DNA of 24,226 bases from positions 1-24,226 of the forward strand of contig DNPI01000161.1 of the NCBI GenBank assembly GCA_003501525.1, in the 5' to 3' direction. Of the stretch, positions 8,484-15,576 are shown in pieces. Within the stretch, counting starts at the first letter, position 1. The number at the start of each line of letters is the position of its first letter. The notes below the pieces were generated by a model. It saw nothing but the letters and a program-made list of their open reading frames with translations. It did not search any database and was not told the origin of the DNA. Origin of the DNA: Planctomycetota bacterium (lineage in GTDB: Bacteria; Planctomycetota; UBA1135). The position numbers were made by a program, and so were the translations under genes.

Positions 8484-9125
8484 CTAAGGGTCGAGCCTGT
8501 TGATATCCCAGAGGCCTGCTTCTTCTGTGGGCAGAAATTCGAACCGGTCATGGAGGCGGTCTTCCCGCCCCTGCCAAAATTCAAATCGCTCTGGGACTAA
8601 CCGGAATCCGCCCCAATGGTCAGGGCAAGGTATTTGCTCTCCTTCGAATTGATTTTCCATTTTTTGCCATCGATCTTCAAGGTCGTCCCGGCTTGGACTC
8701 GGTGCACTTTGCCGAGAGATTGTGGCTGCGATTTGGCTGCCTCGCGGCCTCGTTTCGAAATACTTTTCAACGAGCTTTCTCCGGAGAGGTTCCACCTGAC
8801 CACTTACAACTACCTGCCGGTTCAGTGGGCTCCACCAAAAATCGAGGCAGGCGCGAGGGTCGGCTGATAGTTGATTAGCTTTTTGGCTTTGCAGGCAGGT
8901 GAAAAAATCTAAACCCTCTGGTTGTAGGCCCTTAAGCAAAACCATTCTTGCGGCAGGAGAGCCGTCAAGGCCTATTGTTGCCAGGCACATTGTTTCTGGG
9001 AGAGGGGCGTTAGCGTCCTCTGCTTCTTTGATCCACTGAGTCAGTTGGACAAAGGGGTCCCGTTGCAGGTTTGTTTTCCTGAGTGGCGGGGATATATATT
9101 CCGGGCGGTTTAGAGGGAACTGCAA
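8484..9125 (-). CDS. pdxH: Pyridoxamine/pyridoxine 5'-phosphate oxidase
   Basis: This 213-residue FMN enzyme oxidises pyridoxamine- or pyridoxine-5'-phosphate to pyridoxal-5'-phosphate, the last step of PLP synthesis and salvage. Family landmarks in order: MCLATIGLDGSPAARMVLLK (46-65), FMN-phosphate contacts; FFTCLQSQKANQLSADPRA; FWWSPLNRQVVVSGQVE; YFETRPRGSQIAA; and the C-terminal WGGFRLVPERFEFWQGR followed by RLHDRFEF. The length equals the family norm. The only plausible start giving the conserved N-terminus (RDPFVQLTQWIKEA) is TTG at 9125, because the next Met is residue 46 inside the FMN fold; no Shine-Dalgarno precedes it. It is divergent from ispG with 45 bases between starts. Confidence 0.94.
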   Translation of the reverse strand: MQFPLNRPEYISPPLRKTNLQRDPFVQLTQWIKEAEDANAPLPETMCLATIGLDGSPAARMVLLKGLQPEGLDFFTCLQSQKANQLSADPRACLDFWWSPLNRQVVVSGQVEPLRRKLVEKYFETRPRGSQIAATISRQSAPSPSRDDLEDRWQKMENQFEGEQIPCPDHWGGFRLVPERFEFWQGREDRLHDRFEFLPTEEAGLWDINRLDP

Positions 9126-9157
9126 GGTTGTTGAGCCACTAAGGATAGTCCCCGGCC

Positions 9158-9163
9158 TAGAAT
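9158..9163 (+). promoter_or_regulatory. Candidate -10 element for ispG
   Basis: TAGAAT (5 of 6 to TATAAT) ends 7 bases before the ispG ATG. Transcription from it would start at or next to the A of the start codon, giving a leaderless mRNA. No matching -35 at 16-18 bases is visible; TTGAGC at 9131-9136 is 21 bases away. Confidence 0.3.
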
Positions 9164-9170
9164 AAAGTTA

Positions 9171-10259
9171 ATGACTGATCGCCGTAAGACCCGGACTGTT
9201 TATGTGGGCACCACCCCTATAGGAGGAGATCACCCTATTCGGGTTCAGTCTATGACGAATACAGATACTGAAGATGCTGCTGCCACGATATCGCAAATTG
9301 AGGATTTATTGGCAGCCGGGTGCGAAATTATTCGAGTTACCGTGAATCACGATCGCGCGGCAGACGCCCTTCCAGAAATTCGCGCGGCGTGCCCAGTTCC
9401 CCTAGTTGCTGATATTCATTTCACCCATAGGCTCGCTCTCCGCTCCATTGAGGCTGGGGTGGACAAAGTCCGCCTTAATCCCGGCAACGTTGGCTCAATG
9501 GAAAGAGTTCGGGAAGTAGTTTCTGCGGCGAAAGACGCGGGCGTTGCGCTTCGAATAGGCGTTAATTCGGGGTCTATCGAGAAAGATCTTCTTGAGAAGT
9601 ACGGGTGGCCTTCTCCAGATGCGATGGTGGAGTCAGCGTTGCGCCACTGTGAGACCGTTGAAGGTATGGGTTTCGTTAACTATCTTGTCTCTCTCAAGTC
9701 GACGGATTTGAAAACAGTTTTGTCGGCGAATCGGAAGTTTGCGAAGGAAACCGATGTACCTCTTCATCTGGGCGTGACGGAAGCGGGGAGACCAGGCTAT
9801 GGGTCTTTGAAATCTGCAGCGGGCTTGGCGCCCCTTTTAATGGAAGGAGTGGGCGACACCATTCGAGTATCGCTTACAGCTAACCCAGCGGAGGAAATCC
9901 CCGTTGCGTTTGACATTCTGAAGGCCACAGGCGCAAGGGTTACCAGTCCAGAACTAATCTCTTGCCCAACATGTGGCCGCATCGAAATAGATTTAGAGGA
10001 TTTAATGAACCAGCTTGAGGAGAAATTAGCAGGAGAGGAAGTCCCTATAAAAATCGCTGTTCTCGGCTGTGTGGTTAATGGCCCCGGTGAGGCAAGCGAG
10101 GCAGATATCGGCATTGCGGGGGGAGGCGGAAAGGGCATCCTCTACCGAGGTGGAGAGCAGGTTCGCATTGTCCCGGAGAGCGAAATGGTTGACGCCCTTT
10201 ACGAGGAAGTCCTAGCCTGGAAAAAAGATAAGGAGAATTCGGCTGTTGTTAACTCTTAA
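9171..10259 (+). CDS. ispG: (E)-4-hydroxy-3-methylbut-2-enyl-diphosphate synthase
   Basis: The 362-residue IspG (GcpE) of the MEP isoprenoid pathway converts MEcPP to HMBPP using a [4Fe-4S] cluster. N-terminal TIM-barrel landmarks: RVQSMTNTDTED (24-35), VADIHFTHRLAL (79-90), VRLNPGN (100-106), LGVTEAGR (200-207). Cluster ligands are all present: CPTCGR (Cys265, Cys268), GCVVNGPGEASEADIG (Cys300, Glu307). It is the short two-domain bacterial type, without the insert domain of plant and chlamydial proteins. The start ATG at 9171 has no Shine-Dalgarno; a TAGAAT lies 7 bases upstream. Its last 14 bases overlap the start of the downstream sulfatase-fold gene, implying co-translation. Confidence 0.96.
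   Translation: MTDRRKTRTVYVGTTPIGGDHPIRVQSMTNTDTEDAAATISQIEDLLAAGCEIIRVTVNHDRAADALPEIRAACPVPLVADIHFTHRLALRSIEAGVDKVRLNPGNVGSMERVREVVSAAKDAGVALRIGVNSGSIEKDLLEKYGWPSPDAMVESALRHCETVEGMGFVNYLVSLKSTDLKTVLSANRKFAKETDVPLHLGVTEAGRPGYGSLKSAAGLAPLLMEGVGDTIRVSLTANPAEEIPVAFDILKATGARVTSPELISCPTCGRIEIDLEDLMNQLEEKLAGEEVPIKIAVLGCVVNGPGEASEADIGIAGGGGKGILYRGGEQVRIVPESEMVDALYEEVLAWKKDKENSAVVNS
10231..10235 (+). promoter_or_regulatory. Shine-Dalgarno deciding the TTG start of the sulfatase-fold gene
   Basis: AGGAG lies 10 bases before the TTG at 10246, inside the ispG coding region. It is the clearest Shine-Dalgarno in the window and supports the non-ATG start, which also yields a sensible hydrophobic leader. 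Confidence 0.5.
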
Positions 10260-11625
10260 TTTTGTTGCTGCTCTGTTGATTCAGGGCGAGGGCCCTTTGG
10301 CATCTGCTGGAGCTCCCGATAGGCCCAATGTCGTTGTCCTCATGTTGGATACGTTGAGGCCGGATCATTTGAGTTTCTTCGGTTATTCGAAGCCGACCTC
10401 GCCTTTTTTGGATTCAGTGGCAAGAGAGAGTGCGGTGTTTGAGGAGGCTCGTTCGACTACGTCTTGGACAGCTCCCGCTTGTGCGTCTTTGTTTACTGGG
10501 CACTACCCGCCCGCTCACGGTGTTTTAGAGGGATTTTTTGCCCATCGTCGTAGGTCGGACAAAGCGGAGGAAACCTCTCCGGAAGTTTTGATACTTAATC
10601 AGTTTCCCGAAGACATGAAGCTTTTGCCGGAGTATTTCCAGGCAGAGGGGTATCGGACTTATTGCTTGGCTACCAACCTCAACATTGGCCCTGAAATTGG
10701 TTTTGACCGAGGCTTTGATCGATTTGTGTGCTTAGATGATGGGACGGCTGATATCGTTTTTAGAGAATTGGACAAGTGGCATGAGGAGATGAGTAGTGGG
10801 GATCAACCTTATTTCCTCTACTTGCATTTAATGGACCCGCACATGCCCTACCACCCAAGAGAGCCCCTCTACGAGCGCCAGGAGGATGAGATAGCAGATG
10901 CGCGGTCCAGATACGACAGTGAGATTTTGTGGATGGATGGCTGGCTCGAAAAAATTTTTAAACGCTGGGGGTGGGGCTCCGAAACTTTACTTGTGGCGCT
11001 TTCTGATCACGGGGAGGAGTTCGGGGAACACGGACAAATTGGGCATCGGCATTCTTTGCATGTCGAGCTAAACAAAATACTTCTCCTATTTCGTGGGCCT
11101 GGAATTCAGCCGGCACTAATCCCTTATCTTGGAGGTATTCACGATGTTTTGCCGACACTCCTGGACATGGCAGGGCTTCAGCCTCCGAATGAAGGCACCG
11201 GTGTAAGCCTCGGGCCCTTACTTAGGGGGAGTGCTTCAGAGGAGCAAAAGCTCGCTTTCCGGGATCGTGCCGTTTTTGCTCATAGAGCGAAATTTAGGCC
11301 AAAGACGTCTCACTTATGGGCAGCAAATTACAAAAGCTTTCGAATGATTCAGGACGCAGGCGTCGATTTATTTTTCGATTTATCTCGTGATCCCTTTGAA
11401 CAGCTCAATCGAGTCTCCATGCTTCCGATCTTGTCGCAGGACGTGAGAGCAAAACTGTGGGATTTCCGTCGTCAGGGATTTGGAGATCGCTCGAATCCTG
11501 TGGAGGTGGAACTCGACCTCGACACCCTTTCTCTTTTGGACGCTTTGGGTTATGTCGATTCTGAGGAGGATTTCCCCCCGGAAGACTTAAGGGACGATGG
11601 CGAGAGCCCTCCAGAGGAGCAATAA
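10246..11625 (+). CDS. Sulfatase-family (alkaline phosphatase superfamily) hydrolase with Thr at the nucleophile site
   Basis: The 459-residue protein has a short hydrophobic N-terminus (LTLNFVAALLIQGEGPLAS) that may act as an export signal, then the sulfatase domain. Metal-site motifs: VLMLDTLRPDHL (D35), SDHGEEFGEHG (D254, H255) and a following GHRHSLH. The formylglycine motif C-x-P-x-R is replaced by SWTAPACASLFTG (73-85): Thr75 occupies the Cys position and Cys79 the Arg position. A Thr nucleophile is known in this superfamily in LTA synthases and phosphoethanolamine transferases, so a phospho-transfer or phosphodiesterase reaction is as likely as sulfate ester hydrolysis. The last ~30 residues are acidic (EEDFPPEDLRDD). 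The TTG start overlaps ispG by 14 bases. The gene ends 5 bases before a strong hairpin. Confidence 0.85.
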   Translation: MLTLNFVAALLIQGEGPLASAGAPDRPNVVVLMLDTLRPDHLSFFGYSKPTSPFLDSVARESAVFEEARSTTSWTAPACASLFTGHYPPAHGVLEGFFAHRRRSDKAEETSPEVLILNQFPEDMKLLPEYFQAEGYRTYCLATNLNIGPEIGFDRGFDRFVCLDDGTADIVFRELDKWHEEMSSGDQPYFLYLHLMDPHMPYHPREPLYERQEDEIADARSRYDSEILWMDGWLEKIFKRWGWGSETLLVALSDHGEEFGEHGQIGHRHSLHVELNKILLLFRGPGIQPALIPYLGGIHDVLPTLLDMAGLQPPNEGTGVSLGPLLRGSASEEQKLAFRDRAVFAHRAKFRPKTSHLWAANYKSFRMIQDAGVDLFFDLSRDPFEQLNRVSMLPILSQDVRAKLWDFRRQGFGDRSNPVEVELDLDTLSLLDALGYVDSEEDFPPEDLRDDGESPPEEQ

Positions 11626-11630
11626 AAAAG

Positions 11631-11657
11631 AGACCGGAGCGCTAAGCGCTCCGGTCT
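11631..11657. terminator. Perfect 12-bp hairpin terminator between convergent genes
   Basis: AGACCGGAGCGC (11631-11642) pairs without mismatch with GCGCTCCGGTCT (11646-11657) around a TAA loop. On the plus strand it is preceded by AAAAAAG (11624-11630), so read from the minus strand the hairpin is followed by CTTTTTT. It is a textbook intrinsic terminator for the FN3/haem lipoprotein gene (stop 11677). For the sulfatase-fold gene (stop 11623-11625) the same hairpin lacks a downstream T-tract, so termination in that direction may be weaker. Confidence 0.85.
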
Positions 11658-11676
11658 GAGTCGAAAAGCACGGGCT

Positions 11677-12897
11677 TTATCGGCGGAGTCGGATTTCTTT
11701 TTCGTTGACGGTCCAGTTGTCCGTCTTATCTTTCCCTCGCACTACAATTGCAATCTCTGACTGTGTGTACCCAGGGATTACGACGGAGTGGGCGCCGGCG
11801 CCGTTCCAGGCGTCGGCCTGAACAGGGTTGTCCCAGTCAATGGCGTTGGAGTTGGGGCCGTAGTAGACGTAGTAGTCAATTTGGCCGGCAGCGGTTTCTC
11901 CACCTGCTCCGTAAGGGCTGCTTTCGGGGTCGGTGGCTTGGAACCAGGTCACGGTCACTTCATTGAAGCTGGTGAACTCCGCGGAATACTGTCCGGCATT
12001 GTGAATGCTGTCGAACTCAAAGATTGGAGGCTCTAAATCGACTGAATTAAGCGCGCCGTCTTCGACCCAAGGGCCAATGACATTATCCTTCCACGCCAGG
12101 ATTTCGTTTGCTTGGCTCAGGTAAAGGAGGTGGTGGGCAGGATTGGAAGTAATCCCGCTCATGAAGTTTGCCCAAGTCATTTCAGCTTGGTAGGGAACAA
12201 CAAATGTGTCTGGGGCTGAAGAGGTTCCGGTGCCAGTCATAATCCCTTCCCAAGTGTCCAGGTCGAGACTCCCTTGGCCTGGAGTTACTGTGTGGCAGGA
12301 AAGGCAAGTACGACCAGCGTCATCTGTCATATTGGCGAACTCGTAGTGAGGGGTTCCTTCGTTGCTGCCGTAAACCATTGTGTCCCCAGATCCGGCTAGG
12401 GGAACATTTGCGCCTGCAATTACTTGAGATAAAGATTTCCTGCCCTGAGGGTCTTCGGCACGGACCCAATAGAAGACATTTGTTCCACTAAAAGTAGAAG
12501 TTCCAGGCTGTTCAATAATCCCGTTGTCGACGAATGATGTTGCGCCTCGCTGGGGGCTGCCTAGGTAAGTGAAATTAGTTTCAGAGGGCGCTGGTACATC
12601 TGCGAAGGTTTGCCCCATGCCTGGGTTCAACTGGAACCTATATACGTGGTAGAGCATTAAAGCTGCAGGCGTGCCTTCAACATTAGTTGCAGCTGGCCAA
12701 GTGATGGCAATTTCCGTTGTGCTGAGAGCATCGGCCGACCCGATGCCGTCAAAAATCATTCCGGAAGAGTCTGGAGGCCCAGAAGAGCCACCGAAGGCGC
12801 CCGAAGCAAAGCCCGCGCCGCTGTCGTCACCGCCGCAGCCTACCGAAACGAGGGCAGCAATTACGGCGGAAAGGGTGATTTTGGAGAAGCGTTCCAT
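11677..12897 (-). CDS. Lipoprotein with two FN3-like domains flanking a CxxCH haem motif
   Basis: I chose the ATG at 12897 because it gives a lipoprotein signal (MERFSKITLSAVIAALVSVG, then Cys21); an upstream in-frame start would add 43 polar residues before it. The mature protein of about 386 residues begins with a Gly/Ser-rich linker. An FN3-like beta-sandwich follows (about 48-165: TEIAITWPAA, YHVYRF, VFYWVRAEDPQGR). Next is a stretch with one c-type haem motif CLSCH (198-202), then a second FN3-like domain (about 305-406: NEVTVTWFQATDPE, IDYYVYYG, EIAIVVRGKDK, DNWTVNEKEI). Haem attachment is inferred; Met220, Met240 or Met246 could be the sixth ligand. Such proteins are exported and could act in extracytoplasmic electron transfer. 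There is no operon partner; the intrinsic terminator lies 20 bases after the stop. Confidence 0.8.
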   Translation of the reverse strand: MERFSKITLSAVIAALVSVGCGGDDSGAGFASGAFGGSSGPPDSSGMIFDGIGSADALSTTEIAITWPAATNVEGTPAALMLYHVYRFQLNPGMGQTFADVPAPSETNFTYLGSPQRGATSFVDNGIIEQPGTSTFSGTNVFYWVRAEDPQGRKSLSQVIAGANVPLAGSGDTMVYGSNEGTPHYEFANMTDDAGRTCLSCHTVTPGQGSLDLDTWEGIMTGTGTSSAPDTFVVPYQAEMTWANFMSGITSNPAHHLLYLSQANEILAWKDNVIGPWVEDGALNSVDLEPPIFEFDSIHNAGQYSAEFTSFNEVTVTWFQATDPESSPYGAGGETAAGQIDYYVYYGPNSNAIDWDNPVQADAWNGAGAHSVVIPGYTQSEIAIVVRGKDKTDNWTVNEKEIRLRR

Positions 12898-12984
12898 GAT
12901 GTGGTGAGAGTGGGTTGTGGACCGAAACCGGGGGTCCGGGAGACGGTCTACAGCAATCCTACCCCAACCTTTGGGTACTAGGGC

Positions 12985-13013
12985 TTGCCTTTTTTGGGAG
13001 AAATCGCCATAAC
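12985..13013 (+). promoter_or_regulatory. Candidate promoter for the GHMP/glycosylase/DoxX genes
   Basis: TTGCCT (12985-12990) and CATAAC (13008-13013) are separated by exactly 17 bases; each matches the sigma-70 consensus at 4 of 6 positions. It lies in the 151-base gap between divergent genes, about 35 bases before the GHMP start codon. The gap also holds a short inverted repeat GGACC...GGTCC. Support is only moderate. Confidence 0.3.
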
Positions 13014-13048
13014 TTAGGGCCGCCAAGGGTAATTAGTTCGAAAAAACG

Positions 13049-14512
13049 ATGCCGCAACCCTCTCTTCCTACACCACTTCAACCAATCGGCCCTCTGCTTC
13101 CGGCAGTTGCGGGCGACCTAATGCAGCTTGATGAACCCATGTGGCTTACGCATGCCCCGGGGTGTATGGACCTATTAGGGGGCCCTGGGGAGCACACAGG
13201 CTCTACCAGTCTTTTAATCCCCGTGAACAGGGCCGTATATAGCGCAATCCAGAATCGGGACGACGACCAAATCCATATTCGTCTTCTTGGTACCGAGCAG
13301 GAGGGGGGGCCCTTGGAGTGGTCTGGTGTTATTTCGGATATTTACACCAAAAAAGGACCGCCGCGTAGCCTCGCTATTCTGCGGGAACTTTTCGAGGAAA
13401 CAGAGGCGCCGTGGATGATGCGGATGATGGCTTGGATGATTGGATTAAGGCGAACGCACCAATTGAACACGCCTAAAGTTGGATTTTCTTTGGTTGTCTG
13501 GAATCGACTTCCCGCTGGCGGAGGTTTTCAGGCAAAAACGGCTTTCGCCACCTCGGTTTCTCTTGCCCTTAAGGCTTCTACTGGTGTTGACATTAAGCGG
13601 GTCGATGGAGTTCGCATTGCTCGGGCTGTAGTCCACGGTGCCCGAGAGGTTCTTGGGGAAACCATTCCGTTGGCTTCGGCTTTGACTTGTTCAGTGGGTC
13701 AGCAAGGGTGCGCGATGTCTATTGAGCATGGGGTGGATCCGGTCATGCAGTGGATACCTCTTCCAGATCATTGCGTCATTGCTGGTGTTGATTCTTGTGT
13801 TCAGGAGCCCGTTTCTTTGGAAGCGAGGATTGCTGCGGCGACTGGCGCTGCAATGGGGATGTGCTACCTCAATAAAGCTCGCAAGAAAGCAAAGGAGCAA
13901 TTGCTTGGCGGCTGGGGGCAAATAACGCCGAGTCAATTCGAGGGGGGGCTCAGGGATTATGTGCCAACAAAAGAAAAGGGAGGAGACTGGGCGAAAAAGT
14001 TTTCTTCTGAGGAGGATGTCCTTGCACATGTAGATCCAGAGAGGAATTATCGGGAGCGTGCGCTTTCGGAGCATCAAGTGCGGGAATCATCAAGGGCATT
14101 ACGAATGGTCGCCCAACTAGGCGAATTTGGTAGAACGAAGAAAGAAGATTTCCTCTCTGAGGCGGGCAAGTCCATGAACAGTTCGCATAGGTCTCTGCGG
14201 GAAAAATGCACCATCTCTCATCCGGAAGTAGACGATCTCTTAGGCCGCATTCAGGAAGCCGGCAGAGCTGCAGGCCTATTCGGGGCACGGCTTGCGGAAT
14301 CCGGGGAGAATGGGGTGATAGCCGTCCTTGCTCATTCTTCTGCTGAAATAAGCTTGCGAGAAATTACTGCTGAGTGGATGGAGGGGCGTGACGGGAAGTC
14401 CATGATTTTGACGGGGACTGGTCTCGGTGGATCCCTAACTGGTTGGTGGGAAGGGATTTTCAGCCCTAAGGAAGGCAAGTCAGGCGACGGGGAAGCTGTC
14501 AAGTCGTCCTGA
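13049..14512 (+). CDS. GHMP kinase homologue (L-arabinokinase/galactokinase-like), probably catalytically impaired
   Basis: The 487-residue protein aligns by eye with the sugar-kinase branch of the GHMP fold. APGCMDLLGGPGEHTGSTSL (36-55) equals the family opening APGRxDxxGG-ADYSG; IPLPDHCVIAGVDSCV (236-251) equals the strand before the sugar-binding loop; SLREKCTISHPEVDDLL (382-398) and GARLAESGENGV (412-423) equal the C-terminal motifs. The key sites differ: the phosphate-binding Gly/Ser loop (PxGxGLSSSAA) reads LPAGGGFQAKTAFA (154-167); the catalytic Asp of GxMDQ falls on Gln in SVGQQG (215-220); and the C-terminal glycine loop carries Glu residues. I therefore infer a pseudokinase or an enzyme with altered chemistry. 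The start is uncertain: ATG 13049 has no good Shine-Dalgarno and Met25 is possible. The DNA glycosylase gene follows immediately. Confidence 0.75.
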   Translation: MPQPSLPTPLQPIGPLLPAVAGDLMQLDEPMWLTHAPGCMDLLGGPGEHTGSTSLLIPVNRAVYSAIQNRDDDQIHIRLLGTEQEGGPLEWSGVISDIYTKKGPPRSLAILRELFEETEAPWMMRMMAWMIGLRRTHQLNTPKVGFSLVVWNRLPAGGGFQAKTAFATSVSLALKASTGVDIKRVDGVRIARAVVHGAREVLGETIPLASALTCSVGQQGCAMSIEHGVDPVMQWIPLPDHCVIAGVDSCVQEPVSLEARIAAATGAAMGMCYLNKARKKAKEQLLGGWGQITPSQFEGGLRDYVPTKEKGGDWAKKFSSEEDVLAHVDPERNYRERALSEHQVRESSRALRMVAQLGEFGRTKKEDFLSEAGKSMNSSHRSLREKCTISHPEVDDLLGRIQEAGRAAGLFGARLAESGENGVIAVLAHSSAEISLREITAEWMEGRDGKSMILTGTGLGGSLTGWWEGIFSPKEGKSGDGEAVKSS

Positions 14513-14574
14513 GTACTGTCTCTCCCCGTTCTCTGCGGGAACTGTGTAATAGGGATCCTCGCTTAGGGGGATTA

Positions 14575-15144
14575 TTGCCCAAGCTGGGCCCCTTTCCATG
14601 TTTGCCCCCTCCTGCTCTAAAGCGAGTTAGCCATTATCGTTACCTTGCCAAGTCCATTATTTCCCAGCAACTATCAGGGAAGGCGGCTGAAACTATTCAT
14701 AAAAGAATTTGCGCTTTATCTCCCGGCCCACTTTTTCCTTCTGTGCGGGAATTTTTAAATTTACCGCCAGATATGCTGCGACAAGCAGGGCTTTCAGGCT
14801 CTAAGCGCTGCGCAATTGCGGATCTGGCGACACGCCTAGAGGCAGGTTCTTTGTGCCTTTCTGGAGTTTCAAGGCAGACCGACCAGGAGATTGTTAGTCG
14901 ATTGACGGAGGTTCATGGGATTGGGCCTTGGACAGCTCAAATGTTTCTTCTTTTCAAGTTGGGTCGGCTAGACATTTTGCCGGCAGGAGATCTTGGTGTC
15001 CAAGAGGGGGTGCGGATTCTTGATGGCTTGGCATCCCGCCCAGGCCCCGCGGAAATCAGGGCAAGAACTAATATTTGGGCTCCACTTAGGTCGATTGGGA
15101 CATTAGCGATGTGGAGATTGGTAGACGGAACGCCTACAACTTGA
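14575..15144 (+). CDS. HhH-GPD DNA glycosylase (3-methyladenine type)
   Basis: A base-excision DNA glycosylase of the AlkA/MagIII branch. From TTG 14575: YLAKSIISQQLSGKAAETIH (22-41), the conserved helix pair; LPPDMLRQAGLSGSKRCAI (63-81); the helix-hairpin-helix LTEVHGIGPWTAQMFLLF (110-127); and the catalytic Asp139 in LPAGDLGVQEG. It removes alkylated purines, leaving an abasic site; no Cys cluster of the MutY/Nth type is present. Its frame stays open upstream to a stop at 14467-14469, and the translated bases 14509-14574 (LRELCNRDPRLGGLLP and neighbours) match the family's usual N-terminus, so the true start is probably a CTG at 14509 overlapping the GHMP stop, or CTG 14533/14542. TTG 14575 is given as the conservative start. 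DoxX follows after 3 bases. Confidence 0.88.
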   Translation: MPKLGPFPCLPPPALKRVSHYRYLAKSIISQQLSGKAAETIHKRICALSPGPLFPSVREFLNLPPDMLRQAGLSGSKRCAIADLATRLEAGSLCLSGVSRQTDQEIVSRLTEVHGIGPWTAQMFLLFKLGRLDILPAGDLGVQEGVRILDGLASRPGPAEIRARTNIWAPLRSIGTLAMWRLVDGTPTT

Positions 15145-15147
15145 CGC

Positions 15148-15555
15148 ATGAGAAACTGGGGCCTCCTTCTCCTTCGCGTAGTTGCTGGTTTTGGGCTGGC
15201 CTATGGACATGGGTGGGGGAAGATGGCGGGGCTTATGGAAAAGGGCGCCGACCACCCCTTTGTGGGGATGGTGGGTGGCTGGGATTGGCCCGCGCCACTG
15301 TTTTTTGCTTGGGGAGCCGCTGCGGTTGAAGGTGTGTGCGGGCTCTTGGTTGCAATTGGGCTTTGGACACGGCTCTCTTCTTTTGCCTGCGGGGTCACCA
15401 TGGTGGTCGCCTTTGTGATGGTGCATTTCGGTAGCCCTTGGGATAAAGACGCGGGTGGTGAACTCGCCTTTATATATATGGCTTGTTTCCTGGCTATTGC
15501 CGCAGTGGGGCCAGGGGCCTTGTCTATTGATGCCCGAAGGGGTCGACAGGAATAG
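15148..15555 (+). CDS. DoxX-family integral membrane protein
   Basis: The 135-residue protein has four predicted membrane helices (about 5-22, 48-70, 74-93 and 106-124). The DoxX pattern is visible: LLLLRVVAGFGLAYGHGWGK at the start, a conserved Glu/Gly-rich second helix (AAAVEGVCGLLVAIGLWTRL) and the cytosolic loop before helix 3. DoxX proteins are inner-membrane proteins of mostly unclear function, linked to thiosulfate:quinone oxidoreductase, redox stress or carotenoid modification depending on lineage; none can be chosen here. The ATG lies 3 bases after the glycosylase stop, so it is probably co-transcribed with that gene and the GHMP gene. It has no Shine-Dalgarno; TACAAC lies 7 bases upstream of the ATG. 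Confidence 0.85.
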   Translation: MRNWGLLLLRVVAGFGLAYGHGWGKMAGLMEKGADHPFVGMVGGWDWPAPLFFAWGAAAVEGVCGLLVAIGLWTRLSSFACGVTMVVAFVMVHFGSPWDKDAGGELAFIYMACFLAIAAVGPGALSIDARRGRQE

Positions 15556-15576
15556 TTTCTATTACCAGGGGACGAC

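Noticed and set aside
12898..13026. Upstream start extending the haem lipoprotein by 43 residues
   Set aside because: It would bury the lipoprotein signal peptide inside the protein; ATG 12897 gives a proper signal with Cys21.
15549..15566. Possible hairpin GGAATAG-TTT-CTATTACC between DoxX and acyl-CoA dehydrogenase genes
   Set aside because: AT-rich short stem with a bulge and no T-tract on either strand; too weak to call a terminator.
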